Shown in pieces: positions 9,492 to 19,210 of a stretch of 48,477 nucleotides of DNA (positions are counted from its first letter, which is position 1; every line of letters begins with the position of its first letter). The notes under the pieces are model-generated. The model saw only the letters and a program-made list of their open reading frames with translations. It did not search any database and had not been told where the DNA came from. The DNA is from an uncultured Clostridia bacterium. GTDB lineage: Bacteria > Bacillota > Clostridia > TANB77 > CAG-508. The translations under genes and the position numbers were made by a program. The stretch spans positions 1 to 48,477 of the forward strand of contig CANQQQ010000008.1 of NCBI GenBank assembly GCA_947626025.1, in the 5' to 3' direction.

Positions 9492-12400
9492 TTATACTTC
9501 AGTTATATCTACTATCTCTATTTCTTCCTCAGTATTAGTGTCTTCAATAGCATCATACAATGCATTTGCGGTATCAAGAGAAGTAAAGCAAGGAATTTTA
9601 CATTCTACAGCCAAACGTCTTATTTTAAATCCATCTCTACTAGATTCTTTTCCTTTAGTTGGAGTATTAATTATAAAATTGATTTTACCTGATTCAACTA
9701 AATTTGGTATACTTTCAGCACCTTCCCAAATTTTTTCTAGCATACAAGTATCTATTCCATTTTCTTTCAAAAATGTTGATGTACCTTTAGTTGCATATAT
9801 TTTAAATCCTTTATTATAAAGTTTTCTTGCCAATGGAAGAACTTCTTTTTTGTCTTTATCTCTTACTGTTATTAATATGTTTCCTTCATGAGGTATACTT
9901 ACTCCACTTGCAATAAAAGCTTTTACAATTGCATCTGTAAAATTTCTAGCCACACCTAAAACTTCTCCTGTAGATTTCATTTCAGGTCCTAAACTCGTAT
10001 CTGCATTTTTGATTTTTTCAAATGAGAATACTGGCATCTTTATTGCAACATAATCACTACGCTTATATACTCCTGTTCCATATTCCATATCTTTTAATTT
10101 TTCTCCAAATATTACTCTTGTAGCAATATCTATTACTGGTAAATTTGTAACTTTACTTATGTATGGTACTGTTCTACTTGAACGTGGATTTACTTCTATT
10201 ATATATACTTCATTATTTTGTAATATAAACTGGATATTCATCATTCCTATTACATTTAATTCTTTAGCTAGCAATTTTGTATATTCTACTATTTTGTTAG
10301 CAGATTCTTCATTTACATTCTGTGTTGGATAAACTGAAATACTATCTCCTGAATGTACACCTGTTCTTTCCAATAATTCCATAATACCAGGAATTAAAAC
10401 ATCTTCTCCATCACAAATTGCATCAACTTCAATTTCTTTTCCCATAATGTATTTGTCTACTAATATTGGATGTTCTTGTGCTATTTTGTTTATTTCATCA
10501 ATTAGTTTTTCAACATCTGAGTCATCATATGCAATAGCCATACCTTGTCCACCAAGTACATACGAAGGTCTAACAAGTACAGGATATCCTAATTTATTAG
10601 CAACTTCTTTTGCTTCTTCTACTGTATAAACAGTTCCTCCTTGAGGTCTTGTAATATTGCAATTATTTAAAACCTGATCAAATAATTCTCTGTCTTCTGC
10701 TCTATCCATATTTTCTTCTGAAGTTCCTAAAATTTTAACTCCAATATTTTTTAATGCTCTAGTAAGTTTTATAGCAGTCTGTCCACCAAATTGAACTATT
10801 GCGCCATAAGGTTTTTCCACGTTTATAATATTTTCAACATCTTCAGGTGTTAATGGTTCAAAATAAAGTTTATCAGCTATATCAAAATCTGTACTTACCG
10901 TCTCTGGGTTATTATTAATAATTATCGTCTCAAATCCTTTTTTCTTTAATGCCCATACTGCATGAACACTACAGTAATCAAATTCAATTCCTTGTCCTAT
11001 TCTAATTGGTCCTGAACCTAAAACTACAACTTTTTTCTTATCTGTTTGTTTGTCAGCTTCGTTATCATCATCATAGCTTGAATAATAATATGGTGTTGTA
11101 GCTTCAAATTCTGCTGCACAAGTGTCTACCATTTTAAAATTAGCAACTATGTTATTTCCCTCTCTTATTTTCTTTATTTCTTCTACTCTTGCCTTTGTTA
11201 AATCAGATATTACTTTATCTGTATATCCATATTTTTTAGCTTTTCTAATCAAATTCGCATCTAGTTTAGAACTTTGCAATTCATTTTCAATTTTTACTAG
11301 ATTATTAATCTTACTTATAAAAAACTTATCTATTTTGGTAATTTCATGAATTTTTTCAATTGTCATTCCACGTCTTAAATTTTCCGCGATAACCCACATT
11401 CTTTCATTATTAACCTTTTTTAGTTCTTCTCGAATTTCCTCGTCAGAATAAATACTTAGTTTAGGCAAGATTAGACTATCTATATTTTCCTCTAATGAAC
11501 GTATTGCCTTCATAAGACCTGCCTCTAAAGTAGGTGCTATCGCCATAACCTCTCCTGTCGCCTTCATTTGAGTTCCTAAATCACGATCAGCTGTTAAAAA
11601 TTTACTAAATGGCCATTTTGGTATTTTTACAACAACATAGTCTAATACTGGCTCAAAGCATGCGTAAGTTTTGCCAGTTACAGCATTTTTTATTTCATCT
11701 AATGTATAACCTATTGCTATCTTCGCTGCAACTTTTGCTATAGGATAACCTGTAGCTTTTGATGCTAATGCAGAAGAACGACTAACTCTAGGATTAACTT
11801 CTATTACTGCATATTCAAAGCTGTTAGGATTTAGTGCAAATTGAACATTGCATCCTCCTTCAATCTTTAATGCAGATATAATTTTTATAGCTGAACTTCT
11901 TAGCATTTGATATTCTTTATCTGATAAAGTTTGTGAAGGTGCTACAACAATACTATCGCCTGTATGAACTCCTACTGGATCTATGTTTTCCATATTACAT
12001 ACAGTAATACAGTTGCCTTTGCTGTCTCTAATTACCTCATATTCAATTTCTTTCCAGCCTGAAATACATTTTTCTACTAATACTTGATGAACTCTTGAAA
12101 GTCTTAGACCACTTTCACAAATCTCATTGAATTGAGCCTCTGTATAGGCAATTCCTCCTCCCGTTCCTCCTAATGTATATGCTGGTCTAATAATGACTGG
12201 TAAACCGATTTCTCTTGCGAAATTAAGTCCTGCCTGCAAATCTGTTACAACTTTACTTGCAATACATGGCTCACCAATTAATTCCATCATATCCTTAAAA
12301 GCTTGTCTATCCTCTGCATTTTTTATTCCTTCAGGTGAAGTTCCTAAAAGTCTTACGCCCTTTTCTTTTAAATATCCTGACTCTGCAAGTTCCATTGCAA

Positions 12401-12692
12401 TATTAAGTCCTGTTTGTCCTCCTAGATTTGGCAATATACTATCTGGATTTTCTTTTTCAATTATTTTTTTTACAGTTTTTACTGTAAGTGGTTCTATATA
12501 TATTTTGTCTGCCATATTTTTATCTGTCATTATTGTTGCAGGGTTTGAATTTACTAATACTACTTCTAATCCTTCTTTTTTTAATTCAACACATGCTTGT
12601 GTCCCAGCATAATCAAATTCTGCTGCTTGTCCTATAATAATAGGTCCTGAACCTATAACTAATACTTTTTTTATTTGTTTGTTTTTTGGCAT
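9492..12692 (-). CDS. carB: Carbamoyl-phosphate synthase large subunit
   Basis: 1066 aa; [21 protein letters not shown], duplicated ATP-grasp halves, [20 protein letters not shown]. Confidence 0.98.
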   Translation of the reverse strand: MPKNKQIKKVLVIGSGPIIIGQAAEFDYAGTQACVELKKEGLEVVLVNSNPATIMTDKNMADKIYIEPLTVKTVKKIIEKENPDSILPNLGGQTGLNIAMELAESGYLKEKGVRLLGTSPEGIKNAEDRQAFKDMMELIGEPCIASKVVTDLQAGLNFAREIGLPVIIRPAYTLGGTGGGIAYTEAQFNEICESGLRLSRVHQVLVEKCISGWKEIEYEVIRDSKGNCITVCNMENIDPVGVHTGDSIVVAPSQTLSDKEYQMLRSSAIKIISALKIEGGCNVQFALNPNSFEYAVIEVNPRVSRSSALASKATGYPIAKVAAKIAIGYTLDEIKNAVTGKTYACFEPVLDYVVVKIPKWPFSKFLTADRDLGTQMKATGEVMAIAPTLEAGLMKAIRSLEENIDSLILPKLSIYSDEEIREELKKVNNERMWVIAENLRRGMTIEKIHEITKIDKFFISKINNLVKIENELQSSKLDANLIRKAKKYGYTDKVISDLTKARVEEIKKIREGNNIVANFKMVDTCAAEFEATTPYYYSSYDDDNEADKQTDKKKVVVLGSGPIRIGQGIEFDYCSVHAVWALKKKGFETIIINNNPETVSTDFDIADKLYFEPLTPEDVENIINVEKPYGAIVQFGGQTAIKLTRALKNIGVKILGTSEENMDRAEDRELFDQVLNNCNITRPQGGTVYTVEEAKEVANKLGYPVLVRPSYVLGGQGMAIAYDDSDVEKLIDEINKIAQEHPILVDKYIMGKEIEVDAICDGEDVLIPGIMELLERTGVHSGDSISVYPTQNVNEESANKIVEYTKLLAKELNVIGMMNIQFILQNNEVYIIEVNPRSSRTVPYISKVTNLPVIDIATRVIFGEKLKDMEYGTGVYKRSDYVAIKMPVFSFEKIKNADTSLGPEMKSTGEVLGVARNFTDAIVKAFIASGVSIPHEGNILITVRDKDKKEVLPLARKLYNKGFKIYATKGTSTFLKENGIDTCMLEKIWEGAESIPNLVESGKINFIINTPTKGKESSRDGFKIRRLAVECKIPCFTSLDTANALYDAIEDTNTEEEIEIVDITEV

Positions 12693-12724
12693 TGTATTAT
12701 TTCATTCCTTTCTTTACTATTTTT

Positions 12725-13799
12725 CTAGCATTTAGAGTTACACATTTCTATAAATTTATCGAATAGGTATGCACAATCTTGTGGTCCTGGACATGCTTCT
12801 GGATGGAATTGTATTGTAAATATATTTTTATTCTTATAATTTAATCCTTCTATTGTTCCATCATTTACATTTATATATGATACTTCAGCAATATCTTTAT
12901 TTAATGAATCCTCTTTTACGTAATATCCATGGTTTTGTGAAGTTATACATATTCTACCTGTACTTAATTCTTTAACCGGATGATTTGGTCCTCTATGACC
13001 ATATTTTAGTTTTGCTGTTTTTGCTCCTGTTGCTAAAGCCATTAATTGGTGTCCTAAACAAATTCCCATTATTGGTATATTTGTTTCATATAGTTTCTTT
13101 ATATTTTGTATTGCAATTTTACAATCTTCTGGATCTCCTGGTCCATTTGATAATAGTATTCCGTCAAAATTTCCTTCTATAATAGTTTCAGCTGATATAT
13201 CTTGAGGAAAAGCGGTAACTGTACAATCTCGTTTTAATAATGATCTAATTATATTTTCTTTACATCCAAAATCTATTAATGCTATTTGTTTAGTTCCTTC
13301 TCCAAATTTTCTAATACGTTTATTTGATACTTCTCCTACTACATTTTTGAAAGAATATTCTTTAATTTCTTTCAATATACTATTTAAATCTGATATATCA
13401 GATACTAATTTTCCTCTCATTGTTCCATAATCCCTTAAGACTTTAGTCAATTTTCTAGTATTTACATTCATCAATCCGTGGTATATTATTTTCTCTTAAA
13501 TAATCATTTAAATTGGTCTCTGCCCTAAAATTGCTTTCTAGTTCTGCTAATTCATGTATAAAGACTGCCTTTATCCATATTTTTCGTGATTCAACATCAT
13601 TTGTAATTATCCCATAATTACCTATTAATGGATATGTCAATGTTACACCTTGTCCTGCATAAGATGGATCTGTAAATATCTCTAAATATCCCGTCATTGA
13701 AGTATTAAATACTACTTCGCATACAGTATCTTTGCTAGCACCAATTCTTTTTCCTTCAAATATATCTCCATTTTCTAAAACTAAGTAACCTGTTTCCAT
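12725..13799 (-). pseudogene. carA: Carbamoyl-phosphate synthase small subunit, split by apparent frameshift
   Basis: Two overlapping ORFs: 13455-13799 (N-terminal CPSase_sm, ends 'NIPRIDECKY*') and 12725-13474 (GATase, GICLGHQLMALA...FHPEACPGP). They join at ...NIPRID/..VNTRKLTKVLR. Confidence 0.9.
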
Positions 13800-13832
13800 A
13801 TATACCCCCTATTTACATAAATAATCGCAAAA

Positions 13833-13855
13833 AAGAAGAGCCATTAGCTCTTCTT
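13833..13855 (-). terminator. Rho-independent terminator between tsf and carA
   Basis: AAGAAGAGC-N5-GCTCTTCTT followed by TTTTT on the minus strand. Confidence 0.85.
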
Positions 13856-13858
13856 AAA

Positions 13859-14743
13859 TTATTGATTTAATTGTTTCTTAACTTCATCTGCAAAATTTTC
13901 TTCTACCTTTTCAATTCCTTCTCCTTTTTCAAATCTTGCAAATTCTAATACACTTGCTTTTTTAGAAGCAAGTAAATCTTTAATCTTCATATCTGGATTT
14001 TTTACAAATGCTTGATCTACTAGGCAAATTTCCTCATAGAATTTTCCTAGTCTTCCTTGAACCACTTTTTCAGCTATAGCTTCTGGCTTTCCTTCATTCA
14101 TAGCTTGAACTTTTAATATTTCCATTTCTTTATTTAGTCTTTCAGCTGGAACATCATCTCTGCCAATAAACTCTGCTTTAGCTGCTGCTATTTGCATACA
14201 TATGTCTTTTGCAAGTTCTTCATCTGCATTTTCCATAGAAATTAGAACTCCAATTTTTCCATCTCCATGTATATATTTTGCTACAATACCATTTGAAGTA
14301 AATCTTGCAAATCTTCTTACTGAAAGGTTTTCACCTATTTTTGCAATTTTTTCTGTTAAAACATCTTTTACAGTTTTAGATGAATCTGAAATAGATGGTT
14401 GTTGTAATAGATCTTCAACATCTTTTGGATTATTTACAACAATTTGTTTTGCAACATCTTCAGCAAAACTTCTAAATTCAACGTTTTGTGCAACGAAATC
14501 TGTTTCCGCATTAACTTCAACAACAGCTCCTGTTTTTCTATCTTCTGAAATATATGCAGTAACTAATCCTTCTGCTGCAATTCTATCTGCCTTCTTAGCC
14601 GCTTTTGTAATTCCTCTTTCACGAAGAAGTTCCATTGCTTTTTCCATGTCTCCATTAGTTTCTGTTAAAACCTTTTTACATTCCATCATTCCTGCATCTG
14701 TTTTCTTTCTCAATTCCATTACTTGTGCTGCTGTAATAGCCAT
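13859..14743 (-). CDS. tsf: Elongation factor Ts
   Basis: MAITAAQVMELRKKTDAGMMECKKVLTE; ORF M at 14752 is probably 3 codons too early. Confidence 0.97.
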   Translation of the reverse strand: MAITAAQVMELRKKTDAGMMECKKVLTETNGDMEKAMELLRERGITKAAKKADRIAAEGLVTAYISEDRKTGAVVEVNAETDFVAQNVEFRSFAEDVAKQIVVNNPKDVEDLLQQPSISDSSKTVKDVLTEKIAKIGENLSVRRFARFTSNGIVAKYIHGDGKIGVLISMENADEELAKDICMQIAAAKAEFIGRDDVPAERLNKEMEILKVQAMNEGKPEAIAEKVVQGRLGKFYEEICLVDQAFVKNPDMKIKDLLASKKASVLEFARFEKGEGIEKVEENFADEVKKQLNQ

Positions 14744-14781
14744 TATAATCAATCCTTCCTTTTATTTATTTTTAAAATGAA

Positions 14782-14804
14782 GGGTCGACATCGGGTGTCG
14801 ACCC
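14782..14804 (-). terminator. GC-rich intergenic hairpin between rpsB and tsf (possible attenuator or processing site)
   Basis: GGGTCGACA-tcggg-TGTCGACCC perfect 9-bp stem; only a weak T-rich tail. Confidence 0.5.
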
Positions 14805-14847
14805 ATATTCAATTCTTTACATATATTATTTATTTATTGCTATTATT

Positions 14848-15633
14848 TTATTCCTCTTCAGCATTCTCGTCGCTATTTGCAACTACTTCTTCTATGCTTT
14901 CTTCTGCATTTTCATTCTCATTTGAGAATAAGTTTTCTGTACCAATAACTTCACCTTGTTTAGCTTCAATTACAGCATTAGCCATAACTGTTGCAATTAG
15001 TTTTACTGAACGTATAGCATCATCATTTCCTGGTATTGGATAATCAACATCTTCAGGTGAACAATTTGTGTCAACAATACCAACTACTGGTATATTTAGC
15101 TTTTTAGCTTCTAATATAGCTGTTCTTTCTTTATTTGGATCTACTATAAAGATAACACCTGGTAATTCATTCATCTCTTTAATACCACCAAGGTTTTTCT
15201 CTAATTTTTCCATTTCCTTTTTTAAACCTATAACTTCTTTTTTAGGTAACACTTCAAATGTTCCATCTTCTTGCATTTTTTCTAAGTCTTTTAATCTTTG
15301 TACTCTTGCTTTAATTGTTTCAAAATTTGTAAGCATTCCACCTAACCATCTTTGGTCAACATAGTACATATCGCACATTAATGCAGCTTCTTTCATACAT
15401 TCTTGTGCTTGTTTTTTTGTTCCTACAAATAGAACTGTCTTTCCTTCTTCTACTTGTTCTCTAATAAATTCATAAGCCTCGTCAATTTTTTTAGATGTCT
15501 TTTGTAAATCAATAATATGGATACCATTTCTAGCTTGATATATATATTCAGCCATTTTAGGGTTCCATCTTCTTGTTTGATGTCCGAAATGAACACCTGC
15601 TTCTAGTAATTGTTTCATTGCAACTACTGCCAT
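14848..15633 (-). CDS. rpsB: 30S ribosomal protein S2
   Basis: [41 protein letters not shown]. Confidence 0.98.
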   Translation of the reverse strand: MAVVAMKQLLEAGVHFGHQTRRWNPKMAEYIYQARNGIHIIDLQKTSKKIDEAYEFIREQVEEGKTVLFVGTKKQAQECMKEAALMCDMYYVDQRWLGGMLTNFETIKARVQRLKDLEKMQEDGTFEVLPKKEVIGLKKEMEKLEKNLGGIKEMNELPGVIFIVDPNKERTAILEAKKLNIPVVGIVDTNCSPEDVDYPIPGNDDAIRSVKLIATVMANAVIEAKQGEVIGTENLFSNENENAEESIEEVVANSDENAEEE

Positions 15634-15747
15634 TTTAAATTCCTCCTTTTAGTTTTAAGCTTCCATAAGATTTCAACCACTTATACAAACTTATAAAAAG
15701 CACCTATATAAGCTAGTCTTATGTGCATATTTTTAACCTTGGATATT

Positions 15748-15777
15748 ATAGCATAAAATTTACATATTATGCAATAC
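15748..15777 (-). promoter_or_regulatory. Likely sigma-A promoter of rpsB with about 110-nt structured leader
   Basis: Minus strand: TTGCAT-N18-TATAAT, followed by a leader containing GCACATAAGACTAGCTTATATAGGTGC and RBS aaaaggagg. Confidence 0.5.
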
Positions 15778-15802
15778 TTTTATTGAAATTTATTATATTT
15801 CT

Positions 15803-15927
15803 TTACATATCTCTTATAGAAGTAATAAATTCATATATTTCTTTCCAATTATGTACTCTTCTAAAATAATCTTCTTTTCTATTATAAGATGTATCCATAA
15901 GTAATGCAATAATTCCACTATTCTTAA
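15803..15927 (-). pseudogene. C-terminal gene fragment of unknown protein
   Basis: Minus-strand reading 'KNSGIIALLMDTSYNRKEDYFRRVHNWKEIYEFITSIRDM*' with no start codon or upstream continuation. Confidence 0.4.
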
Positions 15928-15930
15928 CTT

Positions 15931-16013
15931 CTAATTATATTCTATACAGTTAATTTTTATTGTAGTTCCATCACTTGTAACCCAAATTGTTCCATCTTGG
16001 TCTGTTCTATAAA
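15931..16013 (-). pseudogene. 3' fragment of an MBL-fold (ComEC-like) hydrolase gene, paralogous to 16761-17720
   Basis: Reads YRTDQDGTIWVTSDGTTIKINCIEYN*; compare YRTDKNGTIWLTSNGTTININCLEYN in the intact gene. Confidence 0.85.
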
Positions 16014-16019
16014 GTTAAT

Positions 16020-16134
16020 AAAAACCGTTTCTTTTGAAACGGTTTGAAGTTTTTGTGTTTATTAAATTTTTATAGTCTTGTAACCTAAGTTATATCAAGA
16101 TTTATAAAAAATTCGACAAAAGCTCGTATTGGTG
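16020..16134. repeat. 115-bp direct repeat, copy 1 (left boundary of accessory island)
   Basis: Identical to 22926-23040. Confidence 0.97.
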
Positions 16135-16179
16135 CCTAAGCAAGGGACGTATGCGAAAAACATTACTTGCAGAAGCACC
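16131..16179. other. Unassigned imperfect hairpin abutting repeat copy 1
   Basis: GGTGC-ctaa-GCAAG-N21-CTTGC-agaa-GCACC; the perfect palindrome ATTTGTATATACAAAT at 16222-16237 plus a T-run follows on the + strand. Confidence 0.5.
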
Positions 16180-16390
16180 TTATTATCCGTTTCAAAATTA
16201 GTTATAGCAATAGATTACGAGATTTGTATATACAAATGTCATTTTTTTGCTATTAACTATGTTTTTAATTTAACATAATTTTAAAATTTTGCAATAAATT
16301 TCAATTGATTTGTTGAAATCTATTTTAAATTGTTATATAATCAATATACTTTTTATTCTAAAAATACTTTTTCAAAGGAGATTTTAATCT

Positions 16391-16774
16391 ATGAATGATT
16401 TTTTTAATTCTTTAGGAAATACTTTACGAGATTCTTTATGTGATTTAGATCTTTCTATTCATGATAAAATAAAAAATACTGCAATAGATAATTTTATACA
16501 TGAACTTAAAGACTACTTATTTAAATCTGATTCTATTTATAAACTTTCTAAATTACCGAAAGATACATTATTAGACATTAATGAAATTGAATCAAACTAC
16601 ATACAATGCTATCTTAATCATGAAGAATATAATATTCCGAAAGAAATGGTTTATAAGCCTGATTTAATAGGTCTAGTTAATGATGGATGGATTTCATTGC
16701 AATTGCAAAACGATGGTTTATATCATGTTATCAAATTTGATAAATCAACTGGTAAGCCTATTAATAATAATTAA
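16391..16774 (+). CDS. Hypothetical protein (127 aa) in accessory island
   Basis: Good RBS (AAAGGAG) before ATG; only plus-strand gene in the island; no family recognised. Confidence 0.75.
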   Translation: MNDFFNSLGNTLRDSLCDLDLSIHDKIKNTAIDNFIHELKDYLFKSDSIYKLSKLPKDTLLDINEIESNYIQCYLNHEEYNIPKEMVYKPDLIGLVNDGWISLQLQNDGLYHVIKFDKSTGKPINNN

Positions 16775-17720
16775 CGTAAAAAAAGAAAGCATATAAATAC
16801 TTTCTTTTAAAAATTATTGCTTGCTTTCTTCCAGTTCCATCTAAATTATATTCTAAACAATTTATGTTTATTGTAGTTCCATTACTTGTAAGCCAAATCG
16901 TACCATTTTTATCTGTTCTATATATTTTTATATTATTATGCTCTAATCTGCCAATAACATCATTACTAGGGAAATCATATCCATTACCATTTCCCACAGA
17001 AATTACTGCATATTTAGGTTTAATTTCTTCTAAAAACTGCTGACTTGTGCTACTATTTGAACCATGATGAGCTACTTTTAATACATTTACCTCGTCCCAC
17101 TCTACATGTTCTTCAACTTTAGTTGTAGAATCTCCCATAAATAAATATTTAGTTTCTTTATAGTCTAATTCAATAACTATTGAGGAATCATTTAAATCAT
17201 TTCCATCATTTATATTTAATACTTTCCAATTAGCATTTCCTAATAAATAATTCACATCTTTTGTTGCTCTTAGGCTAGTATTTGTATTTATATTGTATTC
17301 TTCAATTGTTGAAATTAATTTAGCATAAGTTTTTGTTTCATTTGAATTTGCTGGCATATATAATACACCAATTTCTAATTCTTCTAATATTTTATATGCT
17401 CCACCTATATGATCTTCGTCAAAATGCGTTAGTATAAAATAATCAATTTTCTTTACGTTTTGTGCCTTTAGGAACTCTACAATATAATACCCATCTTGAT
17501 CATTTCCACTATCAATTAACATATTACAACCATTTATAGTAATAAATGTACTATCAGCTTGTCCCACATTTAAGTAAAATATGTTTAAGTCTTCTCGATT
17601 AATATTTAATTTTGTATATAATTTATTGTCATTATTAATATTATTTCTTAATAAAATTAATGCTAAAATGATTATAAAAAACACTAAAATTATTATTATC
17701 GTTTTATTGTTCTTCTTCAT
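16761..17720 (-). CDS. MBL-fold hydrolase, ComEC/Rec2 C-terminal-like
   Basis: YLNVGQADSTFI, LTHFDEDHIGG, LKVAHHGSNSSTS motifs; N-terminal TM anchor. Confidence 0.88.
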   Translation of the reverse strand: MKKNNKTIIIILVFFIIILALILLRNNINNDNKLYTKLNINREDLNIFYLNVGQADSTFITINGCNMLIDSGNDQDGYYIVEFLKAQNVKKIDYFILTHFDEDHIGGAYKILEELEIGVLYMPANSNETKTYAKLISTIEEYNINTNTSLRATKDVNYLLGNANWKVLNINDGNDLNDSSIVIELDYKETKYLFMGDSTTKVEEHVEWDEVNVLKVAHHGSNSSTSQQFLEEIKPKYAVISVGNGNGYDFPSNDVIGRLEHNNIKIYRTDKNGTIWLTSNGTTININCLEYNLDGTGRKQAIIFKRKYLYAFFFYVNYY

Positions 17721-17762
17721 GATACTCCTTTTTCTAACATTTATTATTTATATTGCACTATC

Positions 17763-18057
17763 TTATATATTATCAATCCAAGATAAAAAATTACTATTTG
17801 CATTAATAATTTCACAACAAGAAATTTCAGCTACCTTGTAATCATGTATTTTCTTTATTTCATTTTCTATTTCATTAAATAAACTTTCTTTTGTTCTAAA
17901 TTCCAATTTATATTCGTCACATTCTTCTAATTGATTATCCCACCAATATTTAGAATGAACTTTAGATAATTGACTACCTGCTACTAACATTCTTTCCCTA
18001 TTGTAACCATTTTTCTAGCAACTGCTAATGAATGTTTTAATCTATTTTCATCCATAT
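17763..18057 (-). pseudogene. Chimeric remnant: HD-domain protein N-terminus fused out of frame to CutA-like C-terminus
   Basis: MDENRLKHSLAVARKMVTIGKEC* (18057 down) runs into the -frame 'NRERMLVAGSQLSKVHSKYWWDNQLEECDEYKLEFRT...HDYKVAEISCCEIINANSNFLSWIDNI', which resembles CutA1. Confidence 0.65.
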
Positions 18058-18064
18058 AAATATC

Positions 18065-19210
18065 CTACTTTTCATTTTTTAATTTTCTATATTCTTTTTT
18101 ATAATTTGGTTTTATACAATCGAATTTTGATTTTTGTATAATATATAAATTACCTTTAGTTCTGGTTAAAGCCACATATATCTTGTTTATTGATGAATTA
18201 TATTGTATGTTGTTTTCCTCTTTTAAATTTTCATACCTTCCTGTTAATATTACACATATATCACTATATGTATCTCCTTTCGAATATCCCCAATTTATAC
18301 AATTAAACTTATAATTTTTGCTTTCACTTTCTACAAGCTTTATTATTTTATCATTTTCTATAATTTCTTTTATCTTATCATTATTCTCTAAAAAAATAAC
18401 ATTTCCTTTATTATCATTATCTGCATATATTTCTATATTAAATTTTTTTCTAATGAATTGACATATGTTTTCTGGGCATCTTCTAGTTTTTTGTAATGTT
18501 TTTGTATCCACTTTTAATTTCAAATCTTTTAATAATGCTATATATTCTTCATATGTAATTATTCTCTGAGTCTTCTTTGTGTTTCCTACTTTAAATGGTT
18601 TTCCTGTATTATTTTTGCCATTTACAGAATGTTGAAAATAGTCTCCTACTAAAATAATGTTGTTTGATTTCTTTATAATCTTTTCAATCAATTCATAGTC
18701 ATGTTGTCTAAAATCTTGAAATTCATCTATGTATATATACTCAAAAAAATTATTTATATTTTTCATTGCAGTATCAAAAAGATTATATTCACTTCTTTCT
18801 TTTACTTTTAATATAAGTTCTGATAAATTTGCACAATAATATTTATCTTTTATAACATAATGTTCAAACTCACTGTTATCTTTATAATTTTTATTAGGAA
18901 AATTATTTATTAACTTAGGTGGTGGCTCTATTAAGCTAACACCTTTACTTTCAAATGATTTTATTCCAAAATGCTTAGCAATTATTGGCTCATATGGTCT
19001 TATAAAAAAATTATACTTAAAACTATCAAATGTATAAACATATGTATTTTCTAGTATTTCATTATGATTTTCATTTAGTTCTTTAATAATATTTTTTATA
19101 TTTTGATTAGTAAAAGCTAATATTATATTCCTTTTGTTTTTGTTAACATTCTTACATAATGTATATGTTTTTCCAGCTCCTGCTACAGCCAATATTACCC
19201 TTTTATCCAT
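18065..19210 (-). CDS. UvrD/PcrA-like superfamily 1 helicase, compact (GajB-like)
   Basis: ILAVAGAGKTYTL (Walker A), YIDEFQDF (Walker B), TRRCPENIC, VALTRTKGNLYII (motif VI). Confidence 0.85.
   Translation of the reverse strand: MDKRVILAVAGAGKTYTLCKNVNKNKRNIILAFTNQNIKNIIKELNENHNEILENTYVYTFDSFKYNFFIRPYEPIIAKHFGIKSFESKGVSLIEPPPKLINNFPNKNYKDNSEFEHYVIKDKYYCANLSELILKVKERSEYNLFDTAMKNINNFFEYIYIDEFQDFRQHDYELIEKIIKKSNNIILVGDYFQHSVNGKNNTGKPFKVGNTKKTQRIITYEEYIALLKDLKLKVDTKTLQKTRRCPENICQFIRKKFNIEIYADNDNKGNVIFLENNDKIKEIIENDKIIKLVESESKNYKFNCINWGYSKGDTYSDICVILTGRYENLKEENNIQYNSSINKIYVALTRTKGNLYIIQKSKFDCIKPNYKKEYRKLKNEK

Noticed and set aside
16131-16179. Hairpin next to repeat copy 1 as a tRNA or small SRP RNA
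   Set aside because: No T-loop GTTCGAATC, no anticodon arm, and no SRP GGAAGGAAGCA motif; left as unassigned.
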